Made by a program: the position numbers and the translations under genes
Notes under the pieces: generated by a model
Told to the model about the DNA's origin: nothing
The model's input: the letters and a program-made list of their open reading frames with translations, nothing else
Databases searched by the model: none
Shown: in pieces, positions 35,153-43,501 of the stretch
Numbering within the stretch: the first letter of the stretch is position 1
Layout of the letters: each line of letters starts with the position of its first letter
NCBI RefSeq assembly: GCF_900167525.1
Contig: NZ_FUZQ01000005.1
Location: 310,001-374,000, forward strand
DNA from: Krasilnikoviella flava
Lineage (GTDB): Bacteria > Actinomycetota > Actinomycetes > Actinomycetales > Cellulomonadaceae
Direction of reading: 5' to 3'
DNA length: 64,000 nucleotides

Positions 35153-36532
35153 TCAGCGCAGGAACGTGGTGACGACGTCGTGCAGGGCGGCGGTGGTGAG
35201 CTCCAGGGACGCGACGTCGACCCGTTCGTCGTTGCCGTGGAACAGGCCGCGCCAGGTACCGGGGTCCCAGCCCGCGCTGAGCAGGCCGAACCCGTAGGCC
35301 GGCACCCCGCGGCGCCGGTAGAAGCGCCCGTCCGTGCCGCCCGTGCCGAGGGTCGGCACGACCGGGGCGCCGCCGGTGCGAGCCGTCACGGTCCGCTCGA
35401 TGACCCGGTAGAGGTCGGTGTCCGTCGGGGACAGCGACGGCTCCCCGAACCGGTCACCCACGATGTCGACGTGCTCGGTGAGGTCGCCCAGCGTCTCGGT
35501 CAGGAGCGCCTCGACGTCGCCGGGCCGGGTGCCCGGCAGGACGCGGATGTCGAGGGTGATCTCGGCCAGGCCCGGGATGACGTTGGGCTTGGACCCGGCG
35601 CCGATGACGGTCGGGGCCAGCGTCGTGTGGGTCGTCGCGTGCGCGACGGCGCCCAGGGCGCCGAGCCGCGGCAGGGCGTCGTCGAGCCGCTCCGGGTCGA
35701 GCAGGGCCGCGCGCAGGTCGGGCTCCGGCGCCAGCGCGTCCACGTACCGGCGCCAGAGGTCGCCGACGACGACCGGGCCGCGGGCGGCGGCGATGCGGCG
35801 CACGACCTCCGCGGCGATGACGATGGCGTTCCGGCCGCCCCACGGGCCGGAGCCGTGGCCGGGCCGGCCGTGCACGCGCAGGAGCCGGCCGGCGCCGCCC
35901 TTCTCGCCCACGGCCAGGGTCCGGGCGCCGAGCGGCCCGACGGGCACCCCGCCGGACTCGGTGAGCACGTGGTCGGCCTGCACGAGGTCCCAGCGGTGGG
36001 TCGTGAGCCAGTCGACCCCCCACACGCTGCCGTGCTCCTCGTCCGCGACGGCGGCGAGCAGCAGGTCGCCGCGCGGCGGGCGGCCGGACGTCGCGAGCGC
36101 CCGGGTCACGACGGCGTAGGCCGCCGTGAGCCCGAGCATGTCGATCGCGCCGCGGCCCCAGACCCAGCCGTCGACGAGCTCGGCCCCGAACGGGTCGCGG
36201 CTCCAGCCGTCCGGCTCGACGGGGACGACGTCGGTGTGCCCGACGAGGCCGAGGCTCGGGGCGTCGGGGGCGGTGCCGTGCACGCGCGTCACGAGGGACG
36301 TGCGCCCGGGCTGCGGCTCCACCCGCTCGAGGTCGAGGCCGGCACCGTCCAGGAAGTCCGCGATGGTCTCCGCGTTGCGGACCTCCTGCCCGGAGCCCAC
36401 CGTGCCGTCGTTGACGCAGGCGTTGCGGATGAGCGCCTGCAGCAGCTCGACGGTCTGTCCCGCGAGCTCCTCCTCGGTGGTCGGCGTCCGCCCGGCGGTG
36501 GTCGTCGTGGCCGTGGTGGTCGTCGTCGTCAT
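35153..36532 (-). CDS. M20/M25/M40 family zinc metallopeptidase
   Basis: A 459-residue M20-type peptidase. After a Thr-rich N-terminus of low complexity (residues 2-15), the catalytic domain shows the dizinc site: LGLVGHTDVVPVE (His), GRGAIDMLG (bridging Asp), AVADEEHGS (catalytic Glu pair), TESGG (Glu) and FHGNDERVDV (His). No signal peptide, so it is cytoplasmic. Its ATG overlaps the ABC ATPase stop (ATGA): it probably hydrolyses the peptide or N-acyl amino acid brought in by that transporter, under SAM-riboswitch control. Confidence 0.92.
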   Translation of the reverse strand: MTTTTTTATTTTAGRTPTTEEELAGQTVELLQALIRNACVNDGTVGSGQEVRNAETIADFLDGAGLDLERVEPQPGRTSLVTRVHGTAPDAPSLGLVGHTDVVPVEPDGWSRDPFGAELVDGWVWGRGAIDMLGLTAAYAVVTRALATSGRPPRGDLLLAAVADEEHGSVWGVDWLTTHRWDLVQADHVLTESGGVPVGPLGARTLAVGEKGGAGRLLRVHGRPGHGSGPWGGRNAIVIAAEVVRRIAAARGPVVVGDLWRRYVDALAPEPDLRAALLDPERLDDALPRLGALGAVAHATTHTTLAPTVIGAGSKPNVIPGLAEITLDIRVLPGTRPGDVEALLTETLGDLTEHVDIVGDRFGEPSLSPTDTDLYRVIERTVTARTGGAPVVPTLGTGGTDGRFYRRRGVPAYGFGLLSAGWDPGTWRGLFHGNDERVDVASLELTTAALHDVVTTFLR

Positions 36533-38256
36533 GCCGTCTCCAACCTCTGCACGGCCCGGCGGCCGGGGATGGCCGCGACGAGCTCGCGCGTGTAGTCCTC
36601 CTGCGGGTCCAGCAGGATCTGCTCCGCCGCGCCCGACTCCACGAGCCGGCCGCGGCTCATCACGCCGACCTGGTCGGCGACCTGCCGCACGACGGCAAGG
36701 TCGTGCGAGATGAACAGGTACGCGAGCCCGTGCTCCGCCTGCAGCCGCACCAGCAGCTCCAGGATCTGTGCCTGCACCGAGACGTCGAGCGCGGAGACGG
36801 GCTCGTCCAGCACCACGAGGTCCGGCTGGAGGGCGAGCGCCCGTGCGATCGCGACCCGCTGCCGCTGCCCGCCCGACAGCTCGCGGGGGCCGCGGCGCAG
36901 CACGTCGGCCGGCAGCGCCACGTCTTCGATCAGGGCCCGCGCCCGGTCGGCGCGCTCCGCGCGGTCGCCGACGCCGTAGGCGCGCAGCGGCTCCGCGACG
37001 ATCTGCTCCACGGTGAACCGCGGGTCCAGCGACGCGTACGGGCTCTGGTACACCACCTGGAACCCGCGTCGCAGCGCGCGCAGCTCCCGTCCTCGCGCGG
37101 CGGTGATGTCCTGGCCGCGGAACACGACCCGCCCCGCCGTGGGGTGTTCGAGCCGCAGCGCCAGGCGCGCCGTCGTGCTCTTGCCCGAGCCGGACTCCCC
37201 GACCAGGGCGTACGTGCGCCCCCGCCCCACCGCGAGGCTCACGTCGTCGACCGCCACGAGGGTGCGGCGCTCCGCCCCGCGCGGCAGGGCGAACTCCTTG
37301 CGGACCCGGTCGAGCGCGAGGACCGGCGACGCCGTCCCCTCCGCGGCGGACGGCGCCTCGGGGCGCTCGACGTCCGTGGTGGGGCCGCGGTCGTCGCCGA
37401 TGACGAGGCGCGAGCTCGCCAGGCTCGGGGCGGCCGCGATGAGGCGGCGGGTGTACGGGTGCTGCGGGTCGGCCAGCACGCGTGTCGCCGCGCCCTCCTC
37501 GACGATCACGCCGTCCTGGAGCACCAGGATGCGGTCCGCCCGGTCGGCGGCCACCCCGAGGTCGTGGGTGATGAGCAGCACCGCGGTGCCGGTCTCCCGC
37601 ACGAGCGAGTCCAGGTGGTCCAGGATGCGCCGCTGCACGGTGACGTCCAGCGCGCTGGTGGGTTCGTCCGCGACGACCAGCCGCGGCCGGGCCGCGATGG
37701 CGATCGCGATGAGCACCCGCTGCCGCAGCCCGCCCGAGAGCTGGTGCGGGTACTGGCGGGCACGGCCCGCGGGGTCGTCCACGCCGGCCTGGCGCAGCAG
37801 CTCGACGGCGCGCACCCGGGCGTCCGCACGGCGCGCCAGCCCGTGGATCACGAGCACCTCGGCGACCTGGTCGCCCACGCGGACCACCGGGTTCAGCGAG
37901 ACCGTCGGGTCCTGGGGCACGAGGCCCACGTGGCGGCCGCGCACGGCCTGCCACTCCTTCGCCGTGAGGTCGGACAGGTCGCGGCCGTCCAGCCGCAGGC
38001 GGCCGGCGGTGACCGTGCCGCCGCGCGGCAGCAGGTGCAGCGCGGCGTGCGCCGTCGTGCTCTTGCCCGAGCCGGACTCGCCGACCAGCGCCACCACCTC
38101 GCCGGCCCCGACCCGCAGGTCGACGCCGCGCACGGCGGGGCGCGTGCTGCCGTCGGCGGCGCGGTAGGCGACCTCGAGCCCGCTGATCTCGAGCACCGGC
38201 GCCTCGGGCGCGGGGCTATCGGTGGCCTGGGCATCGGTGACCGGGGTTCCCGTCAC
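36529..38256 (-). CDS. fused dual ATPase of a dipeptide-type ABC transporter (DppD-DppF fusion)
   Basis: A 575-residue protein with two complete ABC ATPase domains. Domain 1 (about 20-270): Walker A GESGSGKST, signature QLSGGLRQRV, Walker [13 protein letters not shown]. Domain 2 (about 305-560): Walker A GESGSGKST, signature LSGGQRQRV, Walker B LVVLDEPVSALD. Each is followed by the oligopeptide-transporter C-terminal extension (HPYTRRLIAA; EDYTRELVAA). It powers the peptide importer. GTG 38256 overlaps the permease stop. Confidence 0.93.
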   Translation of the reverse strand: MTGTPVTDAQATDSPAPEAPVLEISGLEVAYRAADGSTRPAVRGVDLRVGAGEVVALVGESGSGKSTTAHAALHLLPRGGTVTAGRLRLDGRDLSDLTAKEWQAVRGRHVGLVPQDPTVSLNPVVRVGDQVAEVLVIHGLARRADARVRAVELLRQAGVDDPAGRARQYPHQLSGGLRQRVLIAIAIAARPRLVVADEPTSALDVTVQRRILDHLDSLVRETGTAVLLITHDLGVAADRADRILVLQDGVIVEEGAATRVLADPQHPYTRRLIAAAPSLASSRLVIGDDRGPTTDVERPEAPSAAEGTASPVLALDRVRKEFALPRGAERRTLVAVDDVSLAVGRGRTYALVGESGSGKSTTARLALRLEHPTAGRVVFRGQDITAARGRELRALRRGFQVVYQSPYASLDPRFTVEQIVAEPLRAYGVGDRAERADRARALIEDVALPADVLRRGPRELSGGQRQRVAIARALALQPDLVVLDEPVSALDVSVQAQILELLVRLQAEHGLAYLFISHDLAVVRQVADQVGVMSRGRLVESGAAEQILLDPQEDYTRELVAAIPGRRAVQRLETA

Positions 38257-39167
38257 TGGTCCTCTCCCGTCTTCTCCAGGGCCCGCGACACGCGGTTGGC
38301 GGCGAGCACGACGGCCACGATGACGAGGCCGGGCAGTGTGGTGAGCCACCACGCGGTGGCGAGGTAGTCGCGCCCGCCGGAGACGAGCGCGCCCCACTCG
38401 GGCGCGGGCGGCGGGGTGCCGTAGCCGAGGAAGCTCAGCGCGGACACCGCCAGCACCGCGGTGCCGAAGTCGAGAGCGACGAGCGCGAGCACCGGGCCCG
38501 AGGAGTTCGGCAGCACGTGGCGCCCGAGCACGGCGGGCCACCGCAGGCCGGACGCCCGCGCCGCCTCGACGTACACGGAGGTCGACACGCGCAGCACCTC
38601 GGCCCGCATCACCCGGGCGAACGTCGCCACCGAGCCGATGCCGACGGCGACCGCCACCTTGACCGGCCCGAAGCCGAGCGCCGTGATGATCGCCAGGGAC
38701 AGCAGGATGCTCGGGATCGCGAGGAGCACGTCGACCAGCCGGCCGATCACGTCGTCCACCCAGCCGCGCAGGAAGCCCGCGAGCAGGCCGAGCAGCGAGC
38801 CGAGGACGAGCCCCACGGCCACCGCGAGCGCCGTCGTGCGCAGTGTGAGCGAGGCACCGTGCACCACCCGGGCGTACACGTCGCGCCCCAGGTGGTCGGT
38901 GCCGAACCAGTGCGCGCCCGACGGCGCCTGGAGGCGGTCGGCGGGCACGCCGCCCAGCGGGTCCTGCGCGGTGAACGCCTGCGGCGCCACCGCCCACGCG
39001 GCGACGAGGAGCAGCACGGCGACCGCGACGAGCAGGCCTGGCCGGCGCAGCACGTGCCGCGCGCCGCGCAGGGTGCGCCCGGCGCCGTCGGCCCGGGCGG
39101 GCGTCGCCGCGGGGCCCGGCGCCGACGCGTCGGCCGCGGCGGGGCGGGTGAGGGTCTGGAGCGTCAT
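38253..39167 (-). CDS. peptide ABC transporter permease (DppC type)
   Basis: A 304-residue permease. After a 38-residue polar, Ala-rich N-terminus comes the first helix (LLVAVAVLLLVAAWAVAP), then the DppC/OppC signature HWFGTDHLGRDVYARVVHGASLTL at about 85-110. The EAA-type loop is YVEAARASGLRWPAVLGRHVLPN near 195-217. The start overlaps the DppB stop (ATGA). Confidence 0.93.
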   Translation of the reverse strand: MTLQTLTRPAAADASAPGPAATPARADGAGRTLRGARHVLRRPGLLVAVAVLLLVAAWAVAPQAFTAQDPLGGVPADRLQAPSGAHWFGTDHLGRDVYARVVHGASLTLRTTALAVAVGLVLGSLLGLLAGFLRGWVDDVIGRLVDVLLAIPSILLSLAIITALGFGPVKVAVAVGIGSVATFARVMRAEVLRVSTSVYVEAARASGLRWPAVLGRHVLPNSSGPVLALVALDFGTAVLAVSALSFLGYGTPPPAPEWGALVSGGRDYLATAWWLTTLPGLVIVAVVLAANRVSRALEKTGEDQ

Positions 39168-40156
39168 GCGTTCACCGCCGTGGCTCGCTGGGGCGCGGCC
39201 CGGCGGGAGGCGCCCCGCGGGGTCCGGAGCTCGATCCGGGGGTCGAGCAGGGGGTACACGAGGTCGACCACGAGGGTCACGACGACGAACACGAGCGCGG
39301 AGAACGCCACGATCGCCAGGACCACGGGCGCGTCCTGCTGGTTGACCGACTGCACGGTGAGCCGGCCGAGCCCCACCCGGGAGAACACGGTCTCGGTGAC
39401 GACGGCGCCCCCGAGCAGGCCGCCCACCATCACCCCGAGCACGGTGAACGCCGGGATGGCGGCGTTGCGCAGGGCGTGCGCGAGGTGCACACGGGTGCGG
39501 CTCGCGCCCTTGGCCCACGCCGTCTCGACGTAGGGCTCGCCGAGCGTGCCGCGCAGGGAACGGGACAGGACCTGCGCGAGCTGCGCCCCCGCCGGGACGG
39601 CGAGGGTGATCGTGGGCAGCACCAGGCTGATCGCCCCCTCGTTGCCGATCGCGGGGAACACCGGCACCCGGAACGAGAACCACTGCAGCAGCACCAGGCC
39701 CACGAAGAACGTGGGCAGCGCGACGCCGAGCGGGGGCAGCACGGCCAGCGCCTGGCGCAGGAACCGGGCCCGCGGGAAGACGCTCGCCACGGCGACCGCC
39801 GTGCCCCCGGCGACGGCGACCGCCAGCGCCGCCCCGGTGAGCTTGAGCGTCTCGGGCAGGGCCTGCGCCACGAGGGTCGTCGCGGGGGCGCCGCTCACGT
39901 AGGAGTCGCCGAAGTCGCCGGTCAGCACGCCGAGCAGGGCGTCGCCGTACTGCACGAGGATCGGGCGGTCGAGGCCGTACTCGGCGCGCAGCGCGGCGAG
40001 CTGGGCCGGGTCGACCTGGCTCACCTCGCCGCCGCCGGACGCGACCAGCGCGGCCGGGTCGCTCGGCAGGAGGTAGAGGACGAAGAACGCGACGGTGAAC
40101 GCCGCCCACAGGACGAACAGCCCCTGCCCGGCGCGTCGCAGGACGTAGCGCGTCAT
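39164..40156 (-). CDS. peptide ABC transporter permease (DppB type)
   Basis: A 330-residue permease with the DppB N-terminus RYVLRRAGQGLFVLWAAFTVAFF, a periplasmic loop with LRAEYGLDRPILVQYG, and the cytoplasmic coupling loop YVETAWAKGASRTRVHLAHALRNA near residue 200. Forms the membrane channel with the DppC-type permease. It starts one base after the stop of the binding-protein gene. Confidence 0.93.
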   Translation of the reverse strand: MTRYVLRRAGQGLFVLWAAFTVAFFVLYLLPSDPAALVASGGGEVSQVDPAQLAALRAEYGLDRPILVQYGDALLGVLTGDFGDSYVSGAPATTLVAQALPETLKLTGAALAVAVAGGTAVAVASVFPRARFLRQALAVLPPLGVALPTFFVGLVLLQWFSFRVPVFPAIGNEGAISLVLPTITLAVPAGAQLAQVLSRSLRGTLGEPYVETAWAKGASRTRVHLAHALRNAAIPAFTVLGVMVGGLLGGAVVTETVFSRVGLGRLTVQSVNQQDAPVVLAIVAFSALVFVVVTLVVDLVYPLLDPRIELRTPRGASRRAAPQRATAVNA

Positions 40157-40157
40157 C

Positions 40158-41801
40158 TCACTCCCCCGCGCCGTCGGTCACCCAGGCGTCGTAGAAGTCC
40201 AGGCGCGAGGAGGCCTCGAAGGTCAGTCCCTGGACGCGGTCGGACGCGGCGATCGTCGTGGACAGCTCGTAGACCGGGATGGCGTGCCCGCGCTCGATCA
40301 GGAGCTGCGAGGCCTCGGTGACGAGCCGCTCGCGCTCGTCGGGGTCGGTGGCGGCGGCGGAGTCGTCCAGCAGCTGGTCGACCTCCTCCGGGGAGCGCTG
40401 GTTGATGTTGCGGGCGGTCGCCGAGAAGATCGTGCGCAGCACGTCGGCGTCCGACCGGGTGAGGTTGTAGTAGTCGAAGTCGAAGTCGCCCGACTCCTTG
40501 GCGGCCTCCGACTCCGCGACCGTGACGTGCTTGAGCTGGAGGTCCACGCCGATCTGGCGCAGCTGCTGCTGCACCAGCTCGAGCGGCTCCGGCACCTGCC
40601 AGAAGGTGACCGTCGTGGTGAGCTTCTGCCCGTCCTTCTCCCGGATGCCGTCGGCGCCCTCGGTCCAGCCGGCGTCGTCGAGGATCTTCTTCGCGCCCTC
40701 GGGGTCGTAGGCGAGCAGGTCGTCGGCGCCCTCGAACAACGGCGTGGAGTGGGAGAGCACGCCGGTGGCCGGCTGGTCCTGCGGGGTCAGCACGGTGTCC
40801 ACGATCTGCTGGCGGTCGATGCCCTTGACGAGCGCGGTGCGCACGGCCTCGTCGGCGGCCAGCGGGCTGGACTCGTTCGGGAACAGGTTGAACACGACGC
40901 CGGGGTTGGCGCGGTACTGCAGCCAGAAGCCGTTGCCGTCGAACTGCGGCAGGTCGACGGCGTTGAGCGCGGCGGTGGCGTCGATCTGGCCGGACTGCAG
41001 GGAGCCGGTGCGCACGCTCGCCTCGGGGATGACCTTGAAGGTCACGGTGTCCAGGTAGGCCTCGCCGGTGTGGTCATTGGCCTCGGAGGCCCAGTCGTAG
41101 CCCGTGACCTTCTCCAGCACGATCTCCTGGTCCTGGGTGTAGGACTTCACGGCGAACGGCCCGGAGCCGACGTACTTGCCCGCGCACCGGTCCTCGGCCG
41201 AGAGCGCCGCCGAGTCTGGCGACAGCAGGCCCAGGGAGAACGTCGACGTCGCCTGGAGGAACTGCGCGCTGGGCTCGTCGAAGTCGACGGTCACGGTGCG
41301 CTCGTCCACCACGGTGGTGCCCGCGTAGCCGACCAGGTACTGCGACCCGAGGGACGCGACCGCGCCCAGGTCGACGATCGCGTCGAAGTTCGTCTTCACC
41401 GCGGCCGCGTCGATCGGCGTGCCGTCGGCGAAAGCGGCGTCGTCGCGCAGGTGGAACGTGTAGCTGGAGGCGTCGTCGTTCACCTCCCAGCTCTCCGCGA
41501 GCCAGGGCAGGATCTCGCCGGACTCCGGGTCCTGAGCGGTGAGCGACGCGACGGTCTGGCGGGCGGCGGCGATCGCGTCGTTGTTGCCGACCTGCTGCGG
41601 GTCGATGCAGTGCGAGTCCACCGTGATGGCGAACGACAGGTCGCCGCCCGCGACGGGCTCGGCGTCGGCCGACGCGCCGGTCCCTGGGGCGTCGGCGCCC
41701 GTCGAGCAGGCGCTCAGCAGGAGGCCGGCGGCCGAGACGGTCGCGGCGAGCCCGACGGCGGGGCGGCGCGGGATGCGCGAGGTGCGCGGGGTGGTGGTCA
41801 T
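40158..41801 (-). CDS. peptide/nickel-type ABC transporter substrate-binding lipoprotein (SBP_bac_5)
   Basis: A 547-residue extracellular binding protein. Lipoprotein signal peptide with lipobox LLSAC (about residues 28-32). Family 5 features: NDDASSYTFHLRDDAAFADG near 110-130, then DAAAVKTNFDAIV and AVRTALVKGIDRQQIVDTVL. First gene of the operon, about 110 bases after a SAM-IV riboswitch. Family 5 proteins bind peptides, nickel complexes, opines or other small compounds; riboswitch control suggests a sulfur- or methionine-containing ligand. Confidence 0.92.
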   Translation of the reverse strand: MTTTPRTSRIPRRPAVGLAATVSAAGLLLSACSTGADAPGTGASADAEPVAGGDLSFAITVDSHCIDPQQVGNNDAIAAARQTVASLTAQDPESGEILPWLAESWEVNDDASSYTFHLRDDAAFADGTPIDAAAVKTNFDAIVDLGAVASLGSQYLVGYAGTTVVDERTVTVDFDEPSAQFLQATSTFSLGLLSPDSAALSAEDRCAGKYVGSGPFAVKSYTQDQEIVLEKVTGYDWASEANDHTGEAYLDTVTFKVIPEASVRTGSLQSGQIDATAALNAVDLPQFDGNGFWLQYRANPGVVFNLFPNESSPLAADEAVRTALVKGIDRQQIVDTVLTPQDQPATGVLSHSTPLFEGADDLLAYDPEGAKKILDDAGWTEGADGIREKDGQKLTTTVTFWQVPEPLELVQQQLRQIGVDLQLKHVTVAESEAAKESGDFDFDYYNLTRSDADVLRTIFSATARNINQRSPEEVDQLLDDSAAATDPDERERLVTEASQLLIERGHAIPVYELSTTIAASDRVQGLTFEASSRLDFYDAWVTDGAGE

Positions 41802-41890
41802 CGCGTGGCAGTCCTCGTGGTCGTGCGGCGGGTCGTCCCCCGCGCCGGCGCGCGGCCGGGGCGCGGTCGTGGACGACCGGAGCCGTGCTT

Positions 41891-41914
41891 ACCCCGCCGC
41901 GGGCGCGGCGGGGT
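41891..41914 (-). terminator. hairpin just after SAM riboswitch 2 (expression platform)
   Basis: ACCCCGCCGC (41891-41900) and GCGGCGGGGT (41905-41914) form a perfect 10-bp stem with a four-base loop. On the minus strand it begins at the base right after the aptamer's P1 helix. No T tract follows. It is the likely switch element for the peptide transporter operon. Confidence 0.6.
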
Positions 41915-41996
41915 CAGGTCGTTCCCGGAGCACCCCGTCACGTCGAAGGGTTGCTGGCCAGCGAGCCGGGCCTTGGGTGCTGGCGCTCGTCACCTG
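41915..41996 (-). ncRNA. SAM-IV-type riboswitch 2
   Basis: On the minus strand the leader reads AGGTGACGAGCGCCAGC, then AAGGCCCGGCTCGCTGG, CCAGCAACCC, GGGGTGCTCCGGGAA and CGACCTG, which matches the conserved SAM-I/SAM-IV core in order and spacing. The P1 ends pair CAGGT with ACCTG. It lies upstream of the peptide-type ABC transporter and M20 peptidase operon and should lower its expression when S-adenosylmethionine is abundant. Confidence 0.87.
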
Positions 41997-42175
41997 CGGC
42001 GCAGGGAACCGGCCAGGAGGCCGTGAGTCAAGGAAAGGGAAGGACGTCTCACATCACGGACGGGCCGCGTCGAGCCAGGCGGGCCGGCCCGCGGACGGGT
42101 GGCTGCACTAGTGCACAGGGGCCGAATCTCCCCATATCCGCACAGGTCAGCGGCGCGCGTCCATACGGTCATCGC

Positions 42176-43450
42176 ATGCGATACCTGGAAGGGCCGTTCG
42201 AGCCCGTCACCGAAGAGATCACCGCCTACGGCCTGCCGGTCACCGGTCGGATCCCCGCCGAGCTGAACGGCCGCTACCTGCGCAACGGGCCCAACGCCCT
42301 GGGCGTGGAGGACCCCGCCGTGCACATCTGGGGCATGGGCCAGGGCATGGTGCACGGGGTGCGGCTGCGCGAGGGCCGGGCCGAGTGGTACCGCAACCGC
42401 TTCGTCCGGACGTCGGGGTTCGCGCCCATGGTGCACGTGATCGAGCACGCGCAGCGCACCTTCGCGCTGGCGGAGGGCGGCCTCCCGCCCGCGGAGCTGG
42501 ACGACGAGCTGAACACCCTGGGGTCGTGCGACCTCGGCGCCACCCCGGAGGGCTTCATGGCGGGGGCGCACTCCAAGCACGACCCGCGCACCGGGGAGCT
42601 GCACTCCCTGTCGTACATGCCGGGCCGCGACGTCGTGCAGCACATCGTGACCGACGCCGGTGGCACGGTCACCGGCACCACCACGATCCCGATGACCCGC
42701 ACGCCGTTCATGCACGACTTCGCGCTCACCGAGAACCACGTCGTGCTCTGGGACACCCCGCTCGGCTTCGACGGCTTCGAGTGCCGCTGGCTGCCGGACC
42801 ACCCGACGCGGGTGGGCGTCATGCCCCGGGCCGGCGGTGAGGTGCGCTGGCACGACGTCGACCCGGTGCACGTCAGCCACACGCTGAACGCCTACGACGA
42901 CGGCGACTCGGTCGTGGTCGACGTGATCACCACCGACGGCCCGTTCGACCCCGCCGCGCCCGGTGCGATCCGCCCGGCGCTGGACCGCTGGACGATCGGG
43001 GCGGGCTCGATCCACCAGCAGCGCGTGGACGACCGGCCGCAGGACTTCCCGCGCGTGAACGAGTCGCGTCTGACCCTCCCCTACCGTTTCGGCTACTCGG
43101 CGGCGACCGCCCTCTACGGGGTGCCGTTCGAGCCCGCGGGGGCACCGGGCGACGACACGTTCAGCAACGCCCTCGTCAAGCACGACCTCCAGCGCGGGAC
43201 GGCCGAGGTGCACCGGTTCGGCCGGGACGAGGCGGTCGGTGAGGCCGTGTTCGCCGCGGCCGGGGCCGGCGAGGACGGTGTGGATGAGGACCACGGCTAC
43301 CTGCTGACCTACGTCCACAACCCGTCGCGGAACGCCAGCGACCTGGTGATCCTCGCCGCCCAGGACTTCACCGGCGCGCCCGTCGCCCGTGTCCACCTGC
43401 CGGCCCGGGTCCCGCTCGGCCTGCACGGCAGCTGGCTCCCGGACCGCTGA
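42176..43450 (+). CDS. carotenoid oxygenase family protein
   Basis: A 424-residue seven-bladed beta-propeller non-haem iron dioxygenase. Family motifs: IPAELNGRYLRNGPNAL near the start and the four Fe(II)-binding His positions in GAHSKHDPRTGELH, PFMHDFALTENHVV, VHVSHTLNAYDDG and GLHGSWLPD at the C-terminus. It should cleave a carotenoid, apocarotenoid or stilbene-like double bond. The ATG has no ribosome-binding site nearby, so the transcript may be leaderless. No carotenoid biosynthesis gene is present in the window. Confidence 0.9.
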   Translation: MRYLEGPFEPVTEEITAYGLPVTGRIPAELNGRYLRNGPNALGVEDPAVHIWGMGQGMVHGVRLREGRAEWYRNRFVRTSGFAPMVHVIEHAQRTFALAEGGLPPAELDDELNTLGSCDLGATPEGFMAGAHSKHDPRTGELHSLSYMPGRDVVQHIVTDAGGTVTGTTTIPMTRTPFMHDFALTENHVVLWDTPLGFDGFECRWLPDHPTRVGVMPRAGGEVRWHDVDPVHVSHTLNAYDDGDSVVVDVITTDGPFDPAAPGAIRPALDRWTIGAGSIHQQRVDDRPQDFPRVNESRLTLPYRFGYSAATALYGVPFEPAGAPGDDTFSNALVKHDLQRGTAEVHRFGRDEAVGEAVFAAAGAGEDGVDEDHGYLLTYVHNPSRNASDLVILAAQDFTGAPVARVHLPARVPLGLHGSWLPDR

Positions 43451-43453
43451 GGC

Positions 43454-43501
43454 GTGGCAGCACGGTGCCGTGGCAGCACGGTGCCGTGGCAGCATGACGC
43501 C
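43454..43501. repeat. three 16-bp tandem repeats abutting a regulator start
   Basis: Two perfect copies of GTGGCAGCACGGTGCC (43454-43469 and 43470-43485) and a third variant copy, GTGGCAGCATGACGCC (43486-43501). The third unit ends at the base before the GTG start of the GntR-TetR hybrid regulator. Each unit has an internal partial dyad (GGCA...TGCC). They may be binding sites for autoregulation. Confidence 0.8.

Noticed and set aside
36529-38997. ATPase frame extended upstream to 38997.
   Set aside because: The extension lies opposite no gene but overlaps the DppC permease in another frame and is Arg-rich. GTG 38256 with the GTGA overlap fits the operon pattern.
43454-43501. Tandem repeats considered as a CRISPR array.
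   Set aside because: The units are 16 bp with no spacers, and no cas gene is present.
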